This document shows, in pieces, positions 15,201 through 27,460 of a DNA stretch of 64,000 nt (the first letter of the stretch is position 1; every line of letters begins with the position of its first letter). Under the pieces are notes generated by a model, which was given only the letters and a program-made list of their open reading frames with translations, had not been told where the DNA came from and searched no databases. The stretch comes from Euschistus heros (taxonomy: Eukaryota > Arthropoda > Insecta > Hemiptera > Pentatomidae), in NCBI GenBank assembly GCA_003667255.2, contig RCWM02001172.1, forward strand, positions 1-64,000, read 5' to 3'. Position numbers and translations under genes: made by a program.

Positions 15201-16113
15201 CTAAATTAAATTATAACATATTAGCGCTCTAAACAAAAGGTTAGTTGGTATGAGAGAAACATAATTATCAAATATTATTAAGTTGTGTTGAGTTTTTTTC
15301 CTCAAATAGAAATTTAAAGTGCCCCATCCAGAATGTAAACATAACATGTTAGCGCCCTTAACAAACAGTTAGTATGAAAAGAATCATAAACATGAAATTT
15401 CATTAAAATCGGCCAAGTCATTCTTAAATTACAAATTAAGAGTGCCCCCCTCTCAAATTAAAACATAATATTTTAATTTGAAAAAAAGAGGTTAGTTGGT
15501 AGGAAAGAACCATTTATTATGAAATTTCATTAAAATCGGCCGAGTCATTCATAAATTAGAAATTTAAAACGTATGCTAGCGCCCTAAAAATGTTGGTTAC
15601 AATAAAACAATCATACTTAACAAATTTCCTTAAAATCGGCTGTCTTTCAAAATTAGAAATTAAGAGCTCCCACCACCCAAATTAGAACATAACATGTTAG
15701 CGTCCTAAAGAATAGTTATTTATTATAAAGGAATCATAATTATGAAATTACATTAAAATCGGCAGAGTCTTTCTTTAGTTAAAAATTTAGAGCCCTCCCC
15801 CCCAAATTAGAACATAACATATTAATCATTCATGAAAAAGAAATTTAAACGTATGCTAGCGCCCTGAAAAAAGGTTAGTTACAATAAAAGAATCATAATT
15901 AACAAATTTCCTTAAAATCAGCTGTATTTTAAAATTAAAAATTCAGAGCTCCCACCATCCAGATAAAAACATAACATGTTAGGGCTCTAAACAAAACGTT
16001 AGTTGGTATGAGAGAAACATAATTATCAAATTTTATTGTAAAATAAGGTAGGTTATTCAAAAATAGAAATTTAAAGCGCCCCATCCAGAACGTAAACATA
16101 AAATGTTAGCGGC
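6215..16113 (+). repeat. Long higher-order repeat of about 4.7 kb
   Basis: A rare monomer junction reading ATTAATCATTCATGAAAAAG occurs only near 6393, 11180 and 15827. The spacings are 4787 and 4647 bp. The monomers on both sides match in order: a CCACCACCC variant before it, and after it AATCAGCTGTATTTT followed by GTAAAATAAGGTAGG. The third copy is cut off at 16113, where the array flips strand. This implies units of about 37 monomers copied as a block. Spacings were counted by hand; boundaries are approximate. Confidence 0.8.
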
Positions 16114-19100
16114 ATTCAAGAAAGACTCGGTCAATTTTAATGATGTTTCATGTTATGATTCTTTCATACTAACTAACCGTTTGTTAGTGCCGCTAACATG
16201 TGATGTTTACGTCCTGGATAGGGCACTTTTAAAGTTCCATTTAAACATGTTAATTTGAATTTGGTTAGGGGGAGCTCTTAATTTTCAATTTTAAAATAGA
16301 GCCGATTTTATGGAAATTTGTTAATTATGATTCTTTAATTGTAACTAACCTTTTTTCAGGGCGCTAGCATACGTTCAAATTTCTAATTTATGAATGACTC
16401 TGCCGATTTTAATTAAATTTCATAATGATGATTCTTTCATACCAACTATCCTCTTTTTTTATGCGCTAACATCTTATCTTTTAATTTGAGGGGGCGGGGC
16501 ACCCTAGATTCCTGATTAAAGAAAGACTCGGTCAATTTTAATGATGTTTCATGTTTATGATTCTTTCATACTAACTAACCGTTTGTTTGTGCCGCTAACA
16601 TCTTATGTTTACGTTCTGAATGGGGCACTTTAAAGTTCCATTTAAACATGTTATTTTCGAATTTGGTTGGAGGGAGCTCTTAATTTTAATTTTGAAAGAC
16701 AGCCGATTTTAAGGAAATTTGTTAATTATGATTCTTTTATTGTAACTAAACTTTTTTCAGGGCGCTAGCATACGTTCAAATTTTTAATTTATGAATGACT
16801 GTGCCGATTTTAATGAAATTTCATAATGATGATTCTTTCATACCAACTATCCTCTTTTTTTATGCGCTAAACATCTTATCTTTTAATTTGGGGGGGGGGC
16901 ACTCTAGATTTCTGATTAAAGAAAGACTCGGTCAATTTTAGTGATGTTTCATGTTTATGATTCTTTCATACTAACTAACCGTTTGTTAGTGCCGCTAACA
17001 TGTGATGTTTACGTCCTGGATAGGGCACTTTAAAGTTCCATTTAAACATGTTAATTTGAATTTGGTTAGGGGGAGCTCTTAATTTTCAATTTTAAAATAG
17101 AGCCGATTTTATGGAAATTTGTTAATTATGATTCTTTAATTGTAACTAACCTTTTTTCAGGGCGCTAGCATACGTTCAAATTTCTAATTTATGAATGACT
17201 CTGCCGATTTTAATTATTAATTTCATAATGATGATTCTTTCATACCAACTATCCTCTTTTTTTATGCGCTAACATCTTATCTTTTAATTTGGGGGGGGGG
17301 CACTCTAGATTTCTGATTAAAGAAAGACTCGGTCAATTTTAGTGATGTTTCATGTTTATGATTCTCTTTCATACTAACTAACCGTTTGTTAGTGCCGCTA
17401 ACATGTGATGTTTACGTCCTGGATAGGGCACTTTAAAGTCCATTTAAACATGTTAATTGAATTTGGTTAGGGGGAGCTCTTAATTTTTCAATTTTAAAAT
17501 AGAGCCGATTTTATGGAAATTTGTTAATTATGATCTTTTAATTGTAACTAACCTTTTTTCAGGGGGCGCTAGCATACGTTCAAAATTTCTAATTTATGAA
17601 TGACTCTGCCGATTTTAATTAAATTTCATAATGATGATTCTTTCATACCAACTATCCTCTTTTTTTTGCGCTAACATCTTATCTTTTAATTTGAGGGGGC
17701 GGGGCACCCTAGATTCCTGATTAAAGAAAGACTCGGTCAATTTTAATGATGTTTCATGTTTATGATTCTTTCATACTAACTAACCGTTTGTTTGTGCCGC
17801 TAACATCTTATGTTTACGTTCTGAATGGGGCACTTTAAAGTTCCATTTAAACATGTTATTTTCGAATTTGGTTGGAGGGAGCTCTTAATTTTAATTTTGA
17901 AAGACAGCCGATTTTAAGGAAATTTGTTAATTATGATTCTTTTATTGTAACTAACCTTTTTACAGGGCGCTAGCATACGTTTAAATTTCTATTTTATGAA
18001 TGACTCGGCCGATTTTAATGAAATTTCATGATGATGATTTTTTCATACCAACTAACCTCTTTTTTAAAGCTCTAAAATATTATGTTTTAATTTGAGAGGG
18101 GGCACTCTAGATTTGTAATTTAAGAATGACTCGGCCGATTTTAATGAAATTTCATATTTATGATTATTTCATACTAACTAACTGTTTGTTAAGAGCGCTA
18201 ACATGTTATGTTTACATTCTGGATAGGGCACTTTAAATTTCTATTTGAGGAAAATAACTCACCACATCTTAATAATATTTGATAATAATGTTTCTTTCAT
18301 ACCAACTAACCTTTTGTTTAGAGCGCTGATATGTTATAATTTAATTTAGCGGGAGTGCTCTAAATTTCTAATTTAAGAAAGACTCAGCAGATATTAATGA
18401 AATTTTAAAATTATGATTCGTTCATGCTAAATAACTTTTCCTTGGGGCGCTAACATGTTATGTTTCAATTTTGGATGGGCGCTTTAAATTTCCATTTTTT
18501 GAAAAACTTACCTCATTTTAATAAAATTCGATAATTATGTTTCTCTCATACCAACTAACGTTTTGTTTAGAGCTTTAACATGTTATGTTTTAATCTGGAT
18601 GGGAGGAGCTCTTAATTTTTAATTTTAAGAGCCACCCGATTTTAAGGAAATTTGTTAATTATGATTCTTTTATTGCAACTCACCTTTTTTCAGGGCACTA
18701 GCATACGTTCAAATTTCTTTTTTTTATGAATGACCCCCCCCCTCGGCCGATTTTAATAAATTTCATAATAATGGTTCTTTCATACCAACTAACCTCTTTT
18801 TTCAAATTAAAATATTATGTTTTAATTTGAGAGGGGGCACTCTAGATTTGTAATTTAAGGGTGACTCGGCCGATTTTAATGAAATTTCATGTTTATGATT
18901 CTTTCATACTAACTAACTCTTTGTTAAGGGCGCTAACATGTTATGTTTACATTCTGGATGGGGCACTTTAAATTTCTATTTGAGGAAAAAAACTCACCAC
19001 ATCTTAATAATATTTGATAATTATGTTTCTCTCATACCAACTAACCTTTTGTTTAGAGCGCTAATATGTTAAAATTTAATTTAGGGGGAGTGCTCTAAAT

Positions 19101-20742
19101 ATCTAATTTAAGAAAGACTCAGCAGATATTAATGAAATTTTAAAATTATGATTCGTTCATGCTAAATAACTTTTCTTTGGGGCGCTAACATGTTATGTTT
19201 CAATTTTGGATGGGGCGCTTTAAATTTCTATTTTTTGAAAAACTTACCTCATTTTAATAAAATTCGATAATTATGTTTCTCTCATACCAACTAACGTTTT
19301 GTTTAGAGCACTAACATGTTATGTTTTAATCTGGAGGGGGGGAGCTCTTAATTTTTATTTTTAAAAGACAGCCGATTTTAAGGAAATTTGATAATTATGA
19401 TTCTTTTATTGTAACTAACCTTTTTTCAGAACGCTAGCATACGTTCAAATTTCTTTTTTATGAATGACTCGGCCGATTTTAATGAAATTTCATAATAATG
19501 GTTCTTTCATACCAACTAACCTTTTTTTTTTATGCGCTGACATCTTATCTTTTAATTTGAGGGTGGCTGCACTGTAGATTTCTGATTAAAGAAAGACTCG
19601 GTAGATTTTAATGAGGTTTCATGTTTATGATTTTTTCATACTAACTAACCGTTTGTTAAGGGTGCTAACATGTTATGTTTACATTCTGGATGGGCACTTG
19701 TAAAGTTTTATTTAAACATGTTATTTTTGAATTTGGTTGGGGAGAGCTCTTAATTTTTAATTTTTAAGAGCCACCCGATTTTAAGGAAATTTGTTAATTA
19801 TGATTCTTTTATTGTAACTAACCTTTTTTCAGGGCGCTAGCATACGTTTAAATTTCTAATTTATGAATGACTCTGCCGATTTTAATGAAATTTCATAATG
19901 ATGATTCTGTCATACCAACTAACCTTTTTTTTTTATACGCTGACATCTTATCTTTTAATTTGATGGTGGGGGCACTGTAGATTTCTGATTAAAGAAAGAC
20001 TCGGTAGATTTTAATGAGGTTTCATGTTTATGATTTTTTCATACTAACTAACCGTTTGTTAAGGGTGCTAACATGTTATGTTTACATTCTGGATGGGGCA
20101 CTTTAAAGTTTTATTTAAACATGTTATTTTTGAATTTGGTTGGGGAGAGCTCTTAATTTTTAATTTTAAGAGCCACCCGATTTTAAGGAAATTTGTTAAT
20201 TATGATTCTTTTATTGTAACTAACCTTTTTTCAGGGCACTAGCATACGTTCAAATTTCTTTTTTATGAATGACTCGGCCGATTTTAATGAAATTTCATAA
20301 TAATGGTTCTTTCATACCAACTAAACCTCTTTTTTCAAATTAAAATATTCTGTTTTAATTTGAGAGGGGGCACTCTAGATTTGTAATTTAAGAATGACTT
20401 GGCCGATTTTAATGAAATTTCATGTTTATGATTCTTTCATACTAACTAACTGTTTGTTAAGGGCGCTCACATGTTATGTTTACATTCTGGATGGGGCACT
20501 TTAAATTTCTATTTGAGGAAAAAAACTCACTACATCTTAATAATATTTGATAATTATGTTTCTCTCATACCAACTAACCTTTTGTTTAGAGCGCTAATAT
20601 GTTATAATTTAATTTAGGGGGAGTGCTCTAAATTTCTAATTTAAGAAAGACTCGGCAGATACTAATGAAATTTTAAAATTATGATTCGTTCATGCTAAAT
20701 AACCTTTCTTTGGGGCGCTAACATGTTATGTTTCAATTTTGG
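16114..20742 (-). repeat. Inverted satellite block
   Basis: From about 16114 every monomer reads as the reverse complement of the preceding array (GACTCGGTCAATTTTAATGA, then ATGATTCTTTCATACTAAC, and so on). Forward orientation resumes at about 20743. Both joints fall inside monomers. On the left GTTAGCGGCA meets TTCAAGAAAG; on the right CAATTTTGGA meets AAGAATCATC. The first part (16124-17730) has a 401-bp period of about three monomers: GACTCGGTCAATTTT starts near 16124, 16525, 16925, 17326 and 17730. Confidence 0.95.
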
Positions 20743-23700
20743 AAAGAATCATCATTATGAAATTTCATTAAAATCGGCAGAGTCATTCATAAATTAGGAA
20801 TTTGAACGTATGCTAGCGCCCTGAAAAAAGGTTAGTTACAATAAAAGAATCATAATTAACAAATTCCTTAAAATCGGCTGGCTCTTTTAAAATTAAAAAA
20901 TTAAGAGCTCCCCCCCCCCCAACATGTTTGCGTCCTAATTCAAAAAGAACATAATTTCAAAAATAGAACTCAAATAGAAAAGTGCCCCATCCAGAATGTA
21001 ACATAACATGTTAGCGCCCTTAACAACGGTTAGTTAGTATGAAAAAATCATAAACATGAAACCTCATTAAAATCTACCGAGTCTTTCTTTAATCAGAAAT
21101 CTACAGTGCCCCCACTCCCAAATTAAAAGATAAGATGTCAGCGCATAAAAGAAGAGGTTAGTTGGTATGAAAGAATCATCATTATGATATTTCATTAAAA
21201 TCGGCCTAGTCATTCATAAATTAGAAATTTGAACGTATGCTAGCGCCCTGAAAAAAGGTTAGTTACAATAAAAGAATCATAATTAACCAAATTTCCATAA
21301 ATCGGCTCTTTTCAAAAAATTAAAAATTAAGAGCTCCCCCACCCGAAAAAAAAACATAACTTGTTAGCGTCCTAAAGAATGGATATTTAGAATGAAGCAA
21401 TCATATTTATAAAATTTTATTAAAATCGGCCTAGTCATTCATAAAAAAGAAATTTCAAAATCAAGAGCTCCCCCCATCCAGATTAAAACATAACATGTTC
21501 GAGCTCTAAACAAAACGTTAGTTGGAATGAGAGAAACATAATTATCGAATTTTGTTGTAAAATAAGGTAAGTTTTTCAAAAAATAGAAATTTAAAGCACC
21601 CCATCGAGAATTTAAACTAAACATGTTAGCGGCTCTAACAAACGGTTAGTTAGTATGAAAGAATCATAAACATGAAACATCATTAAAATTGACCGAGTCT
21701 TCTTTAATCAAAATCTTAGTGCCCCCTCCCAAATTAAACATAATATTTTAGCGCTTAAAAAAAGAGGTTATTTGGTATGAAAGAACCATTATTATGAAAT
21801 TTCATTAAATCGACCGAGTTTTTTTCATAAAAAAGAAATTTAAACGTATGTAAACATAACTAGCGCCCTGAAAAAGGGTTAGTTACAATAAAAGAATCAT
21901 AATTAATGAAATTTCCTTAAAATCGGCTGTCTTTTAAAATTGAAAATTAGAGAGCTCCCCCACCCGAAAAAAAAATAATAACTTTTAGCGTCCTAAAGAA
22001 TGGATATTTAGTATGAAGCTGTCATATTTATGAATTTTTTATTAAAATCGGCCGTGTCATTCATAAAATAGAAATTTAAACGTATGCTAGCGCCCTGTAA
22101 AAAGGTTAGTTACAATAAAAGAATCATAATTAACAAAATTCCTTAAAATCGGCTGGCTCTTAAAATTAAAAATTAAGAGCTCCCCCCAACCAAATTCAAA
22201 AATAACATGTTTAAATAGAACTTTAAAGTGCCCCATCCAGAATGTTAACATAACATGTTAGCGCCCTTAACAAACGGTTAGTTAGTATGAAAAAATCATA
22301 AACATGAAACCTCATTAAAATCTACCGAGTCTTTCTTTAATCAGAAATCTACAGTGCCCCCACTCCCAAATTAAAAGATAAGATGTCAGCGCATAAAAGA
22401 AGAGGTTAGTTGGTATGAAAGAATCATCATTATGATATTTCATTAAAATCGGCCTAGTCATTCATAAATTAGAAATTTGAACGTATGCTAGCGCCCTGAA
22501 AAAAGGTTAGTTACAATAAAAGAATCATAATTAACAAATTTCCATAAAATCGGCTCTCTTTCAAAATTGAAAATTAAGAGCTCCCCCACCCGAAAAAAAA
22601 ACATAACTTGTTAGCGTCCTAAAGAATGGATATTTAGAATGAAGCAATCATATTTATAAAATTTTATTAAAATCGGCCTAGTCATTCATAAAAAAGAAAT
22701 TTCAAAATCAAGAGCTTCCCCATCCAGATTAAAACATAACATGTTCGAGCTCTAAACAAAACGTTAGTTGGAATGAGAGAAACGGCTAATTATCGAATTT
22801 TGTTGTCCCCCCAAAAATAAGGTAAGTTTTTCAAAAAATAGAAATTTAAAGCACCCCATCGAGAATTTAAACTAAACATGTTAGCGGCTCTAACAAACGG
22901 TTAGTTAGTATGAAAGAATCATAAACATGAAACATCATTAAAATTGACCGAGTCTTTCTTTAATCAGAAATCTAGAGTGCCCCCTCCCAAATTAAAACAT
23001 AATATTTTAGCGCTTTAAAAAAGAGGTTATTTGGTATGAAAGAACCATTATTATGAAATTTCATTAAAATCGACCGAGTCTTTCATAAAAAAGAAATTTA
23101 AACGTATGCTAGCGCCCTGAAAAAGGGTTAGTTACAATAAAAGAATCATAATTAACAAATTTCCTTAAAATCGGCTGTCTTTTAAAATTGAAAATTAAGA
23201 GCTCCCCCACCCGAAAAAAAACATAACTTGTTAGCGTCCTAAAGAATGGATATTTAGTATGAAGCTGTCATATTTATAATTTTTTATTAAAATCGGCCGT
23301 GTCATTCATAAAATAGAAATTTAAACGTATGCTAGCGCCCTGTAAAAAGGTTAGTTACAATAAAAGAATCATAATTAACAAAATTCCTTAAAATCGGCTG
23401 GCTCTTAAAATTAGTAATTTAGAGCCCCCCCAATTTAAACATTACATGTTTAATTCCAAAATTTAAGGATAACATGTTAGCGCACTAAACAATAGGTTAG
23501 TTAGTATGAAAGAATCATAATTATGAAATTTCATTTAAATCGGGTGAGTTTTACTTAAGTAGAGCCGTCCCCTCCCCCATTAAATTTAAAAATAACATGT
23601 AAGCGCCGTAAAAAAAAGTTCAGGTAGCTAGAAAGAATTATAATTATAAAATTTAAATAGAATCGATCGAGTCTTCTTTAAATTAGATGGTTAGGGCACC

Positions 23701-24194
23701 CCCTCCCCCCTAATTTAAACATAACATGTTAGCGCCCTAAAAAAACGTTAGCTGGTAAGAAAGAATCCTAATTATGAAATTTTATTTAAATAGGACGTGT
23801 CTTTTTTTAATTGCATACTTAAAGTGCCCCCTCCCAAATTAAAACATAACAAGTTAGCGCCATAAAAAGAGGTTTGTTAGTATGAAGTATCATAATAATC
23901 AGATTTCGTTAAAATCCAAGTTTAAATATAACATGTTAGCGCCCAAAAAAAAGGTTAGTATGAAAGAATCATAAATATCAAATATCGTTAAAATCGCATC
24001 AGTCTTTGTTAAATTATATATTTAGAGCACCCCCCTCTCCCTAAATATAAACATAACATTCTGGCGCCCTAAAAAAGAGATATTTAGTATAAAAGAATCA
24101 TAAATATCAAATATCGTTAAAATTGGCAGAGTTTTTGTTAAATTAAAAATTTAGAGCACTCCCCTGACCAATTTTAAACATAAATATTAAATAT
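20743..24194 (+). repeat. Satellite array, forward block with a 1.25-kb period
   Basis: Forward monomers resume. A run of about ten monomers is present twice: the phrase GAAATCTACAGTGCCCCCAC appears near 21095 and again about 1.25 kb later. Both copies share the variant phrases GATAAGATGTCAGCGC and CGGCCTAGTCATTC. From about 23400 to 24190 the monomers become more diverse and lose this order, as expected near the edge of an array. Confidence 0.9.
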
Positions 24195-24471
24195 GAATTT
24201 GTCAGGGGTGCAGTCAAGATTGAATAAACACAGCCAGTTTTTAAATGAAAAACTTATATTTTGGTGTGCCAACGTTTCGACTTGCCTTGTAGGTCTTCTT
24301 CAGGGTGAAGTAGTCTAGATGAAGGCTTGACTAACAACTAAAAAGCTTGAGATTGTTAGTCAAGCCTTCATCTAGACTATTTCACCCTGATGAAGACCAC
24401 ACCAAAATATAAGTTTTTCATTTAAAAACTGGCTGTGATTATTCAAACTTCACTGCACCCCTGACAAATTC
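24195..24471. mobile_element. Fold-back element with long inverted arms
   Basis: The left arm (24195-24337) and right arm (24353-24471) are inverted copies separated by about 15 bp. Both outer ends read GAATTTGTCAGGGGTGCAGT or its complement. Each arm contains TTTTTAAATGAAAAACTTAT and ACACCAAAATATAAG. The left arm also carries the complement of CAAGTCGAAACGTTGG next to CCTGAAGAAGACC; the right arm has lost about 24 bp there. The pairing of CTGATGAAG or CTGAAGAAG with GAAACGTTGG is common in repeats I associate with Penelope-like elements. That assignment is inference. The element interrupts the satellite, and no target duplication is evident. Confidence 0.8.
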
Positions 24472-25691
24472 ATCTCCTTAGTAAAAACTCACAGTAAAAA
24501 ATACAACAATCATCACAAATATTAAATATCATAAATATCATAAATATCATAAATATTGTTAAATCAGAAATTTGGAGAGCCTGCCCCAAATTTAAACGCA
24601 TGTTACCGTCTAAAAATAGGTTAGTTAGTGTGAAAGTATCATAATTATGAAATTTCATTAAAATCGGCCAATTCGTTAATAAATTTGAAATTATAGCGCG
24701 CCCCCACCAAATTTAAACATAACATATTAGCGCCCTAAACAAAAGGTTATGTGGTATGAAAAAAATATATATAAAATTTCGTTAAAATCGGGCGGGAATT
24801 TTTTTAATTAAAAATTTAGAACGCCCAAATTGACACAAAACATGTTAGCGCCCTAAATAAAGGTTAGTTAGTACGAAAGAATCGTAATTATGAAATTTCA
24901 TTAAAATCGGCTTTCTTTTTAAATTAAAAACTAAGAGACCCCTAAATTTAAACATTACATGTTACTGACCTAAAAAAAGGTTAGTTAATACGAAAGAATC
25001 ATAATTATGGTATGAAATTCTATAAAAATCGGTCTTTCATAAATTAAAAAATATAGCGCACCCCCGCAAAATTTAAATATAGCAAGTTAGTGCCTTAAAC
25101 AAAAGGTAAGTTGGTATGAAAGAAACATAATTATTGAACTCCGTTATAATCGGCCGATTTGTTGTATAATTAGAAAGTGAAGAGCGCTTCCCCCGCCCAG
25201 ATATAAACATAACATATTAGCCCCTTTTAAAACAGGTTAGTAGAAAATAATCAGAACAATCAAATTTCGTTAAATCGGCCAAATTTATTTATTTATTTAT
25301 TTATTCATTTATGTTAAAACAAAAATTAAGTGCCCCTCCCCAAAATTTACAACATAACATGTTACCGCCCTAAAAAAATGTTAGCACGAAAAAATCATTA
25401 TCATGAAATTCATTAAAATAGGCTGTCTTTCTTAAATTAGAAATTATAGCGAGATCCCTCGCCCCCTCCCCCAAATTTAAACATAACATGTTAGCCCCCT
25501 TAAAAAAAGTTAGTTAGAAATATAATTATAAAATTTCGTTAAAATCGGCGGAGTCATTGGTAAATCAATAATTTAGAGCATCCAACCCCAAAAATATACA
25601 TAATATGTTAGCGTCGTAATAAAAGGTTATTTTGTATAAAGGAATCATAATTATGATATTTCCTTAAAGTCGGCCGAGCCTTAGTTAAATA
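24472..25691 (+). repeat. Satellite array, diverged edge
   Basis: Diverged forward monomers. A short AAATATCAT microsatellite lies at about 24520-24560 and a TTTA run near 25275-25310. The stretch ends where the hAT element begins, in the middle of a monomer (CGGCCGAGCCTTAGTTAAAT). Confidence 0.9.
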
Positions 25692-26176
25692 TAGGGAGGG
25701 GTAGGGGGAGCACGTGCCCCGGGTGGCAAATTTCAGGGGGCGGCAAAATTTGAGAAGTAGAAAAAAAATAATAAGTTATTAAAAACGTTCTTAAAATTAT
25801 AATATCACAATCAATATCGTTTAATTTAATTTTGATTTTTCGCATGATTTATAAGCCTTATTATATTGGATATCAAGTTTATTCTTAGGTCTTGTAAGAA
25901 TTAACTGATTAATATAGATTAGTAGCCTGAGCGCCTGTAAGCGCTAGTAGCGGGCTCGGGGGCGCGAAAACTGGTGCCTCCCTCTACCCCTTAAAATGAC
26001 ATTGGACTATCTGTTGTCAGTGTTAACAGTTGTGTAGTCTGCGTTTATTGTAAAAACAGTTGTTATATTTTATTTACATTTAGTTTTTGGTGTATAGTGT
26101 TTGTTATTAGTGTTACCGTTTATCAGTGTTTTGTACATTTTAAACTGCGTTTTTTAAATAAATTTCCGAATTATAG

Positions 26177-26338
26177 ATGGCCGAAAACGATTCAGTGGAG
26201 CCGAAAATAGAAAACTTGCTAAAGAAAAAAGGAGAAAAGAAAGCAACGTGCTGTCACAAACACCAAAATTATAAAATAAAATAAAATTAAATTTAAAACC
26301 CCTAATGTTAATGAAGAGGAAGGCACAACAGAAAAGTC
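26177..26338 (+). pseudogene. hAT transposase first-exon remnant
   Basis: An ATG at 26177 opens a charged, lysine-rich stretch (MAENDSVEPKIENLL) that meets a stop near 26281. Another frame continues with an acidic segment to 26340, where CAG is followed by GTAAGC, a good splice donor. A matching acceptor TTTTAG lies at 27455-27460, and a frame with transposase-like sequence begins after it. The exon-intron reading is inference. The N-terminal sequence itself is not diagnostic. Confidence 0.45.
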
Positions 26339-26340
26339 AG

Positions 26341-27460
26341 GTAAGCAAATATTTATTCTTATTTAAGCCTTTTCAGTGCAAGCAAACATATTTAAGATCA
26401 TTGAAATTCACTGTTTGTTTTTTTTGACCAACAGTAATATTGAATACATCATTAGAAAAAAAAAAAATTACTTTCATTTATTACAATTTGTTTTTGTTTT
26501 TTAACATCAATTAATGTTTCTGAATGATGGGCCCCTCCAATCATTCCATCGAATTATTGTGTACTGTAGAACACTGTGCCCGGAAAAGGTTTAATAATTA
26601 AATTATAACACATAAGGGAAGAGAAGGAATTAATTGCGGCTTTATAGTGTAGGACTATATTCATATTATATAAGTTCTAAATATTCCTGGAACCCCGGCG
26701 ACTGAGTCGGCGAGTTCACAATGAAAACTTCTTAGTAAAACGTTATTTGAGTGAAACCCAGTAATACGTTTTTCACTCCTAATCCTTTTGATTCCTTTCG
26801 AACTTGGTCTGTTGAAGTGACAATGTTTTATATTTTATATACAGATTACATATGAATTTATTGTTTTTTAGAATGAAAAAAACGAGGTGGTTAAATAAAA
26901 TACAAGACGATAGCACTGGATGTGATTGCTCTAATTGAGTGACTTGACAAATGTGTTTTTTTGTTTTAAAATTGTATTTATTAACCCTTGCCCAAATTAT
27001 TATAAGTTACGTATGTAAAAAGAAAACTAAACGACTATTTTTGTTGTCTCCGTTAATCCGACTTTGGACTATTCATTCTCATCCCCCCCCCCCACGGTTG
27101 GATTAATGAAGTTCTACTGTAATGATTGAATTAAGTCAAGATATACAGCTTGATAAATGTATGTTTTCGTCGGATTCTTTTGGCGAATGCATTTAAGCAA
27201 AAAAAAAAAAAAAATGAAATAAGTTTACAGTTGAAAGTTTTTTTTTTTTTTATTTTTTTTTTATTAATGTTAAAATCTTATTAATAGAATTTTTTAAAAG
27301 AATCTTTTGGTATTAAAGATGTAACTGCAGTCCAAGAAGAAAGCCAAGCAGCCTGACACCTTTAGCGAGAAATTACCACTACTGGTACTAAACTAAAAGT
27401 TGAATTTTAAAGTTAAACTTATTTTTTAAAAGTTTTTAAATGCGTCTGTTCATATTTTAG
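26341..27460 (+). other. Probable intron of the hAT transposase
   Basis: About 1.1 kb of AT-rich sequence with poly-A and poly-T runs and no coding signal. It is bounded by CAG-GTAAGC on the left and TTTTAG on the right. No other feature is visible. Confidence 0.4.

Larger units (their letters stand above)
1..16113 (+). repeat. Satellite array, forward-oriented block
   Basis: Tandem monomers of roughly 120-130 bp fill this block. A typical monomer has a C-tract (4 to 18 C), then a box reading about AAACATAACATGTTAGCGCCC, then AAAGGTTAGTTAGTATGAAA, then AATCATAATTATGAAATTTC, then AAAATCGGCCGAGTC and AAATTAGAAATTTAGAGC. The example at 853 recurs at about 979, giving a 126-bp step. Monomers diverge and carry many one-base indels, mostly in A and C runs. 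There is no long ORF; the short open stretches here are chance readings of the repeat. Higher-order periods are listed separately. The window starts inside the array, so the left boundary is not seen. The repeat structure is plain in the sequence; the function is unknown. Confidence 0.97.

Noticed and set aside
16114..20742. Inverted block as a copy of one 4.7-kb higher-order unit
   Set aside because: The length is similar (4.63 kb) but the marker junction CATTCATGAAAAAG is absent in its complement and the internal period is 401 bp.
4109..24658. Scattered 60-66 codon frames in the satellite
   Set aside because: Not conserved between monomers or higher-order units; chance openings in AT-rich repeats.
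1..25691. CRISPR-like repeat-spacer structure
   Set aside because: Whole monomers are homologous with no unique spacers, and the genome is clearly eukaryotic.
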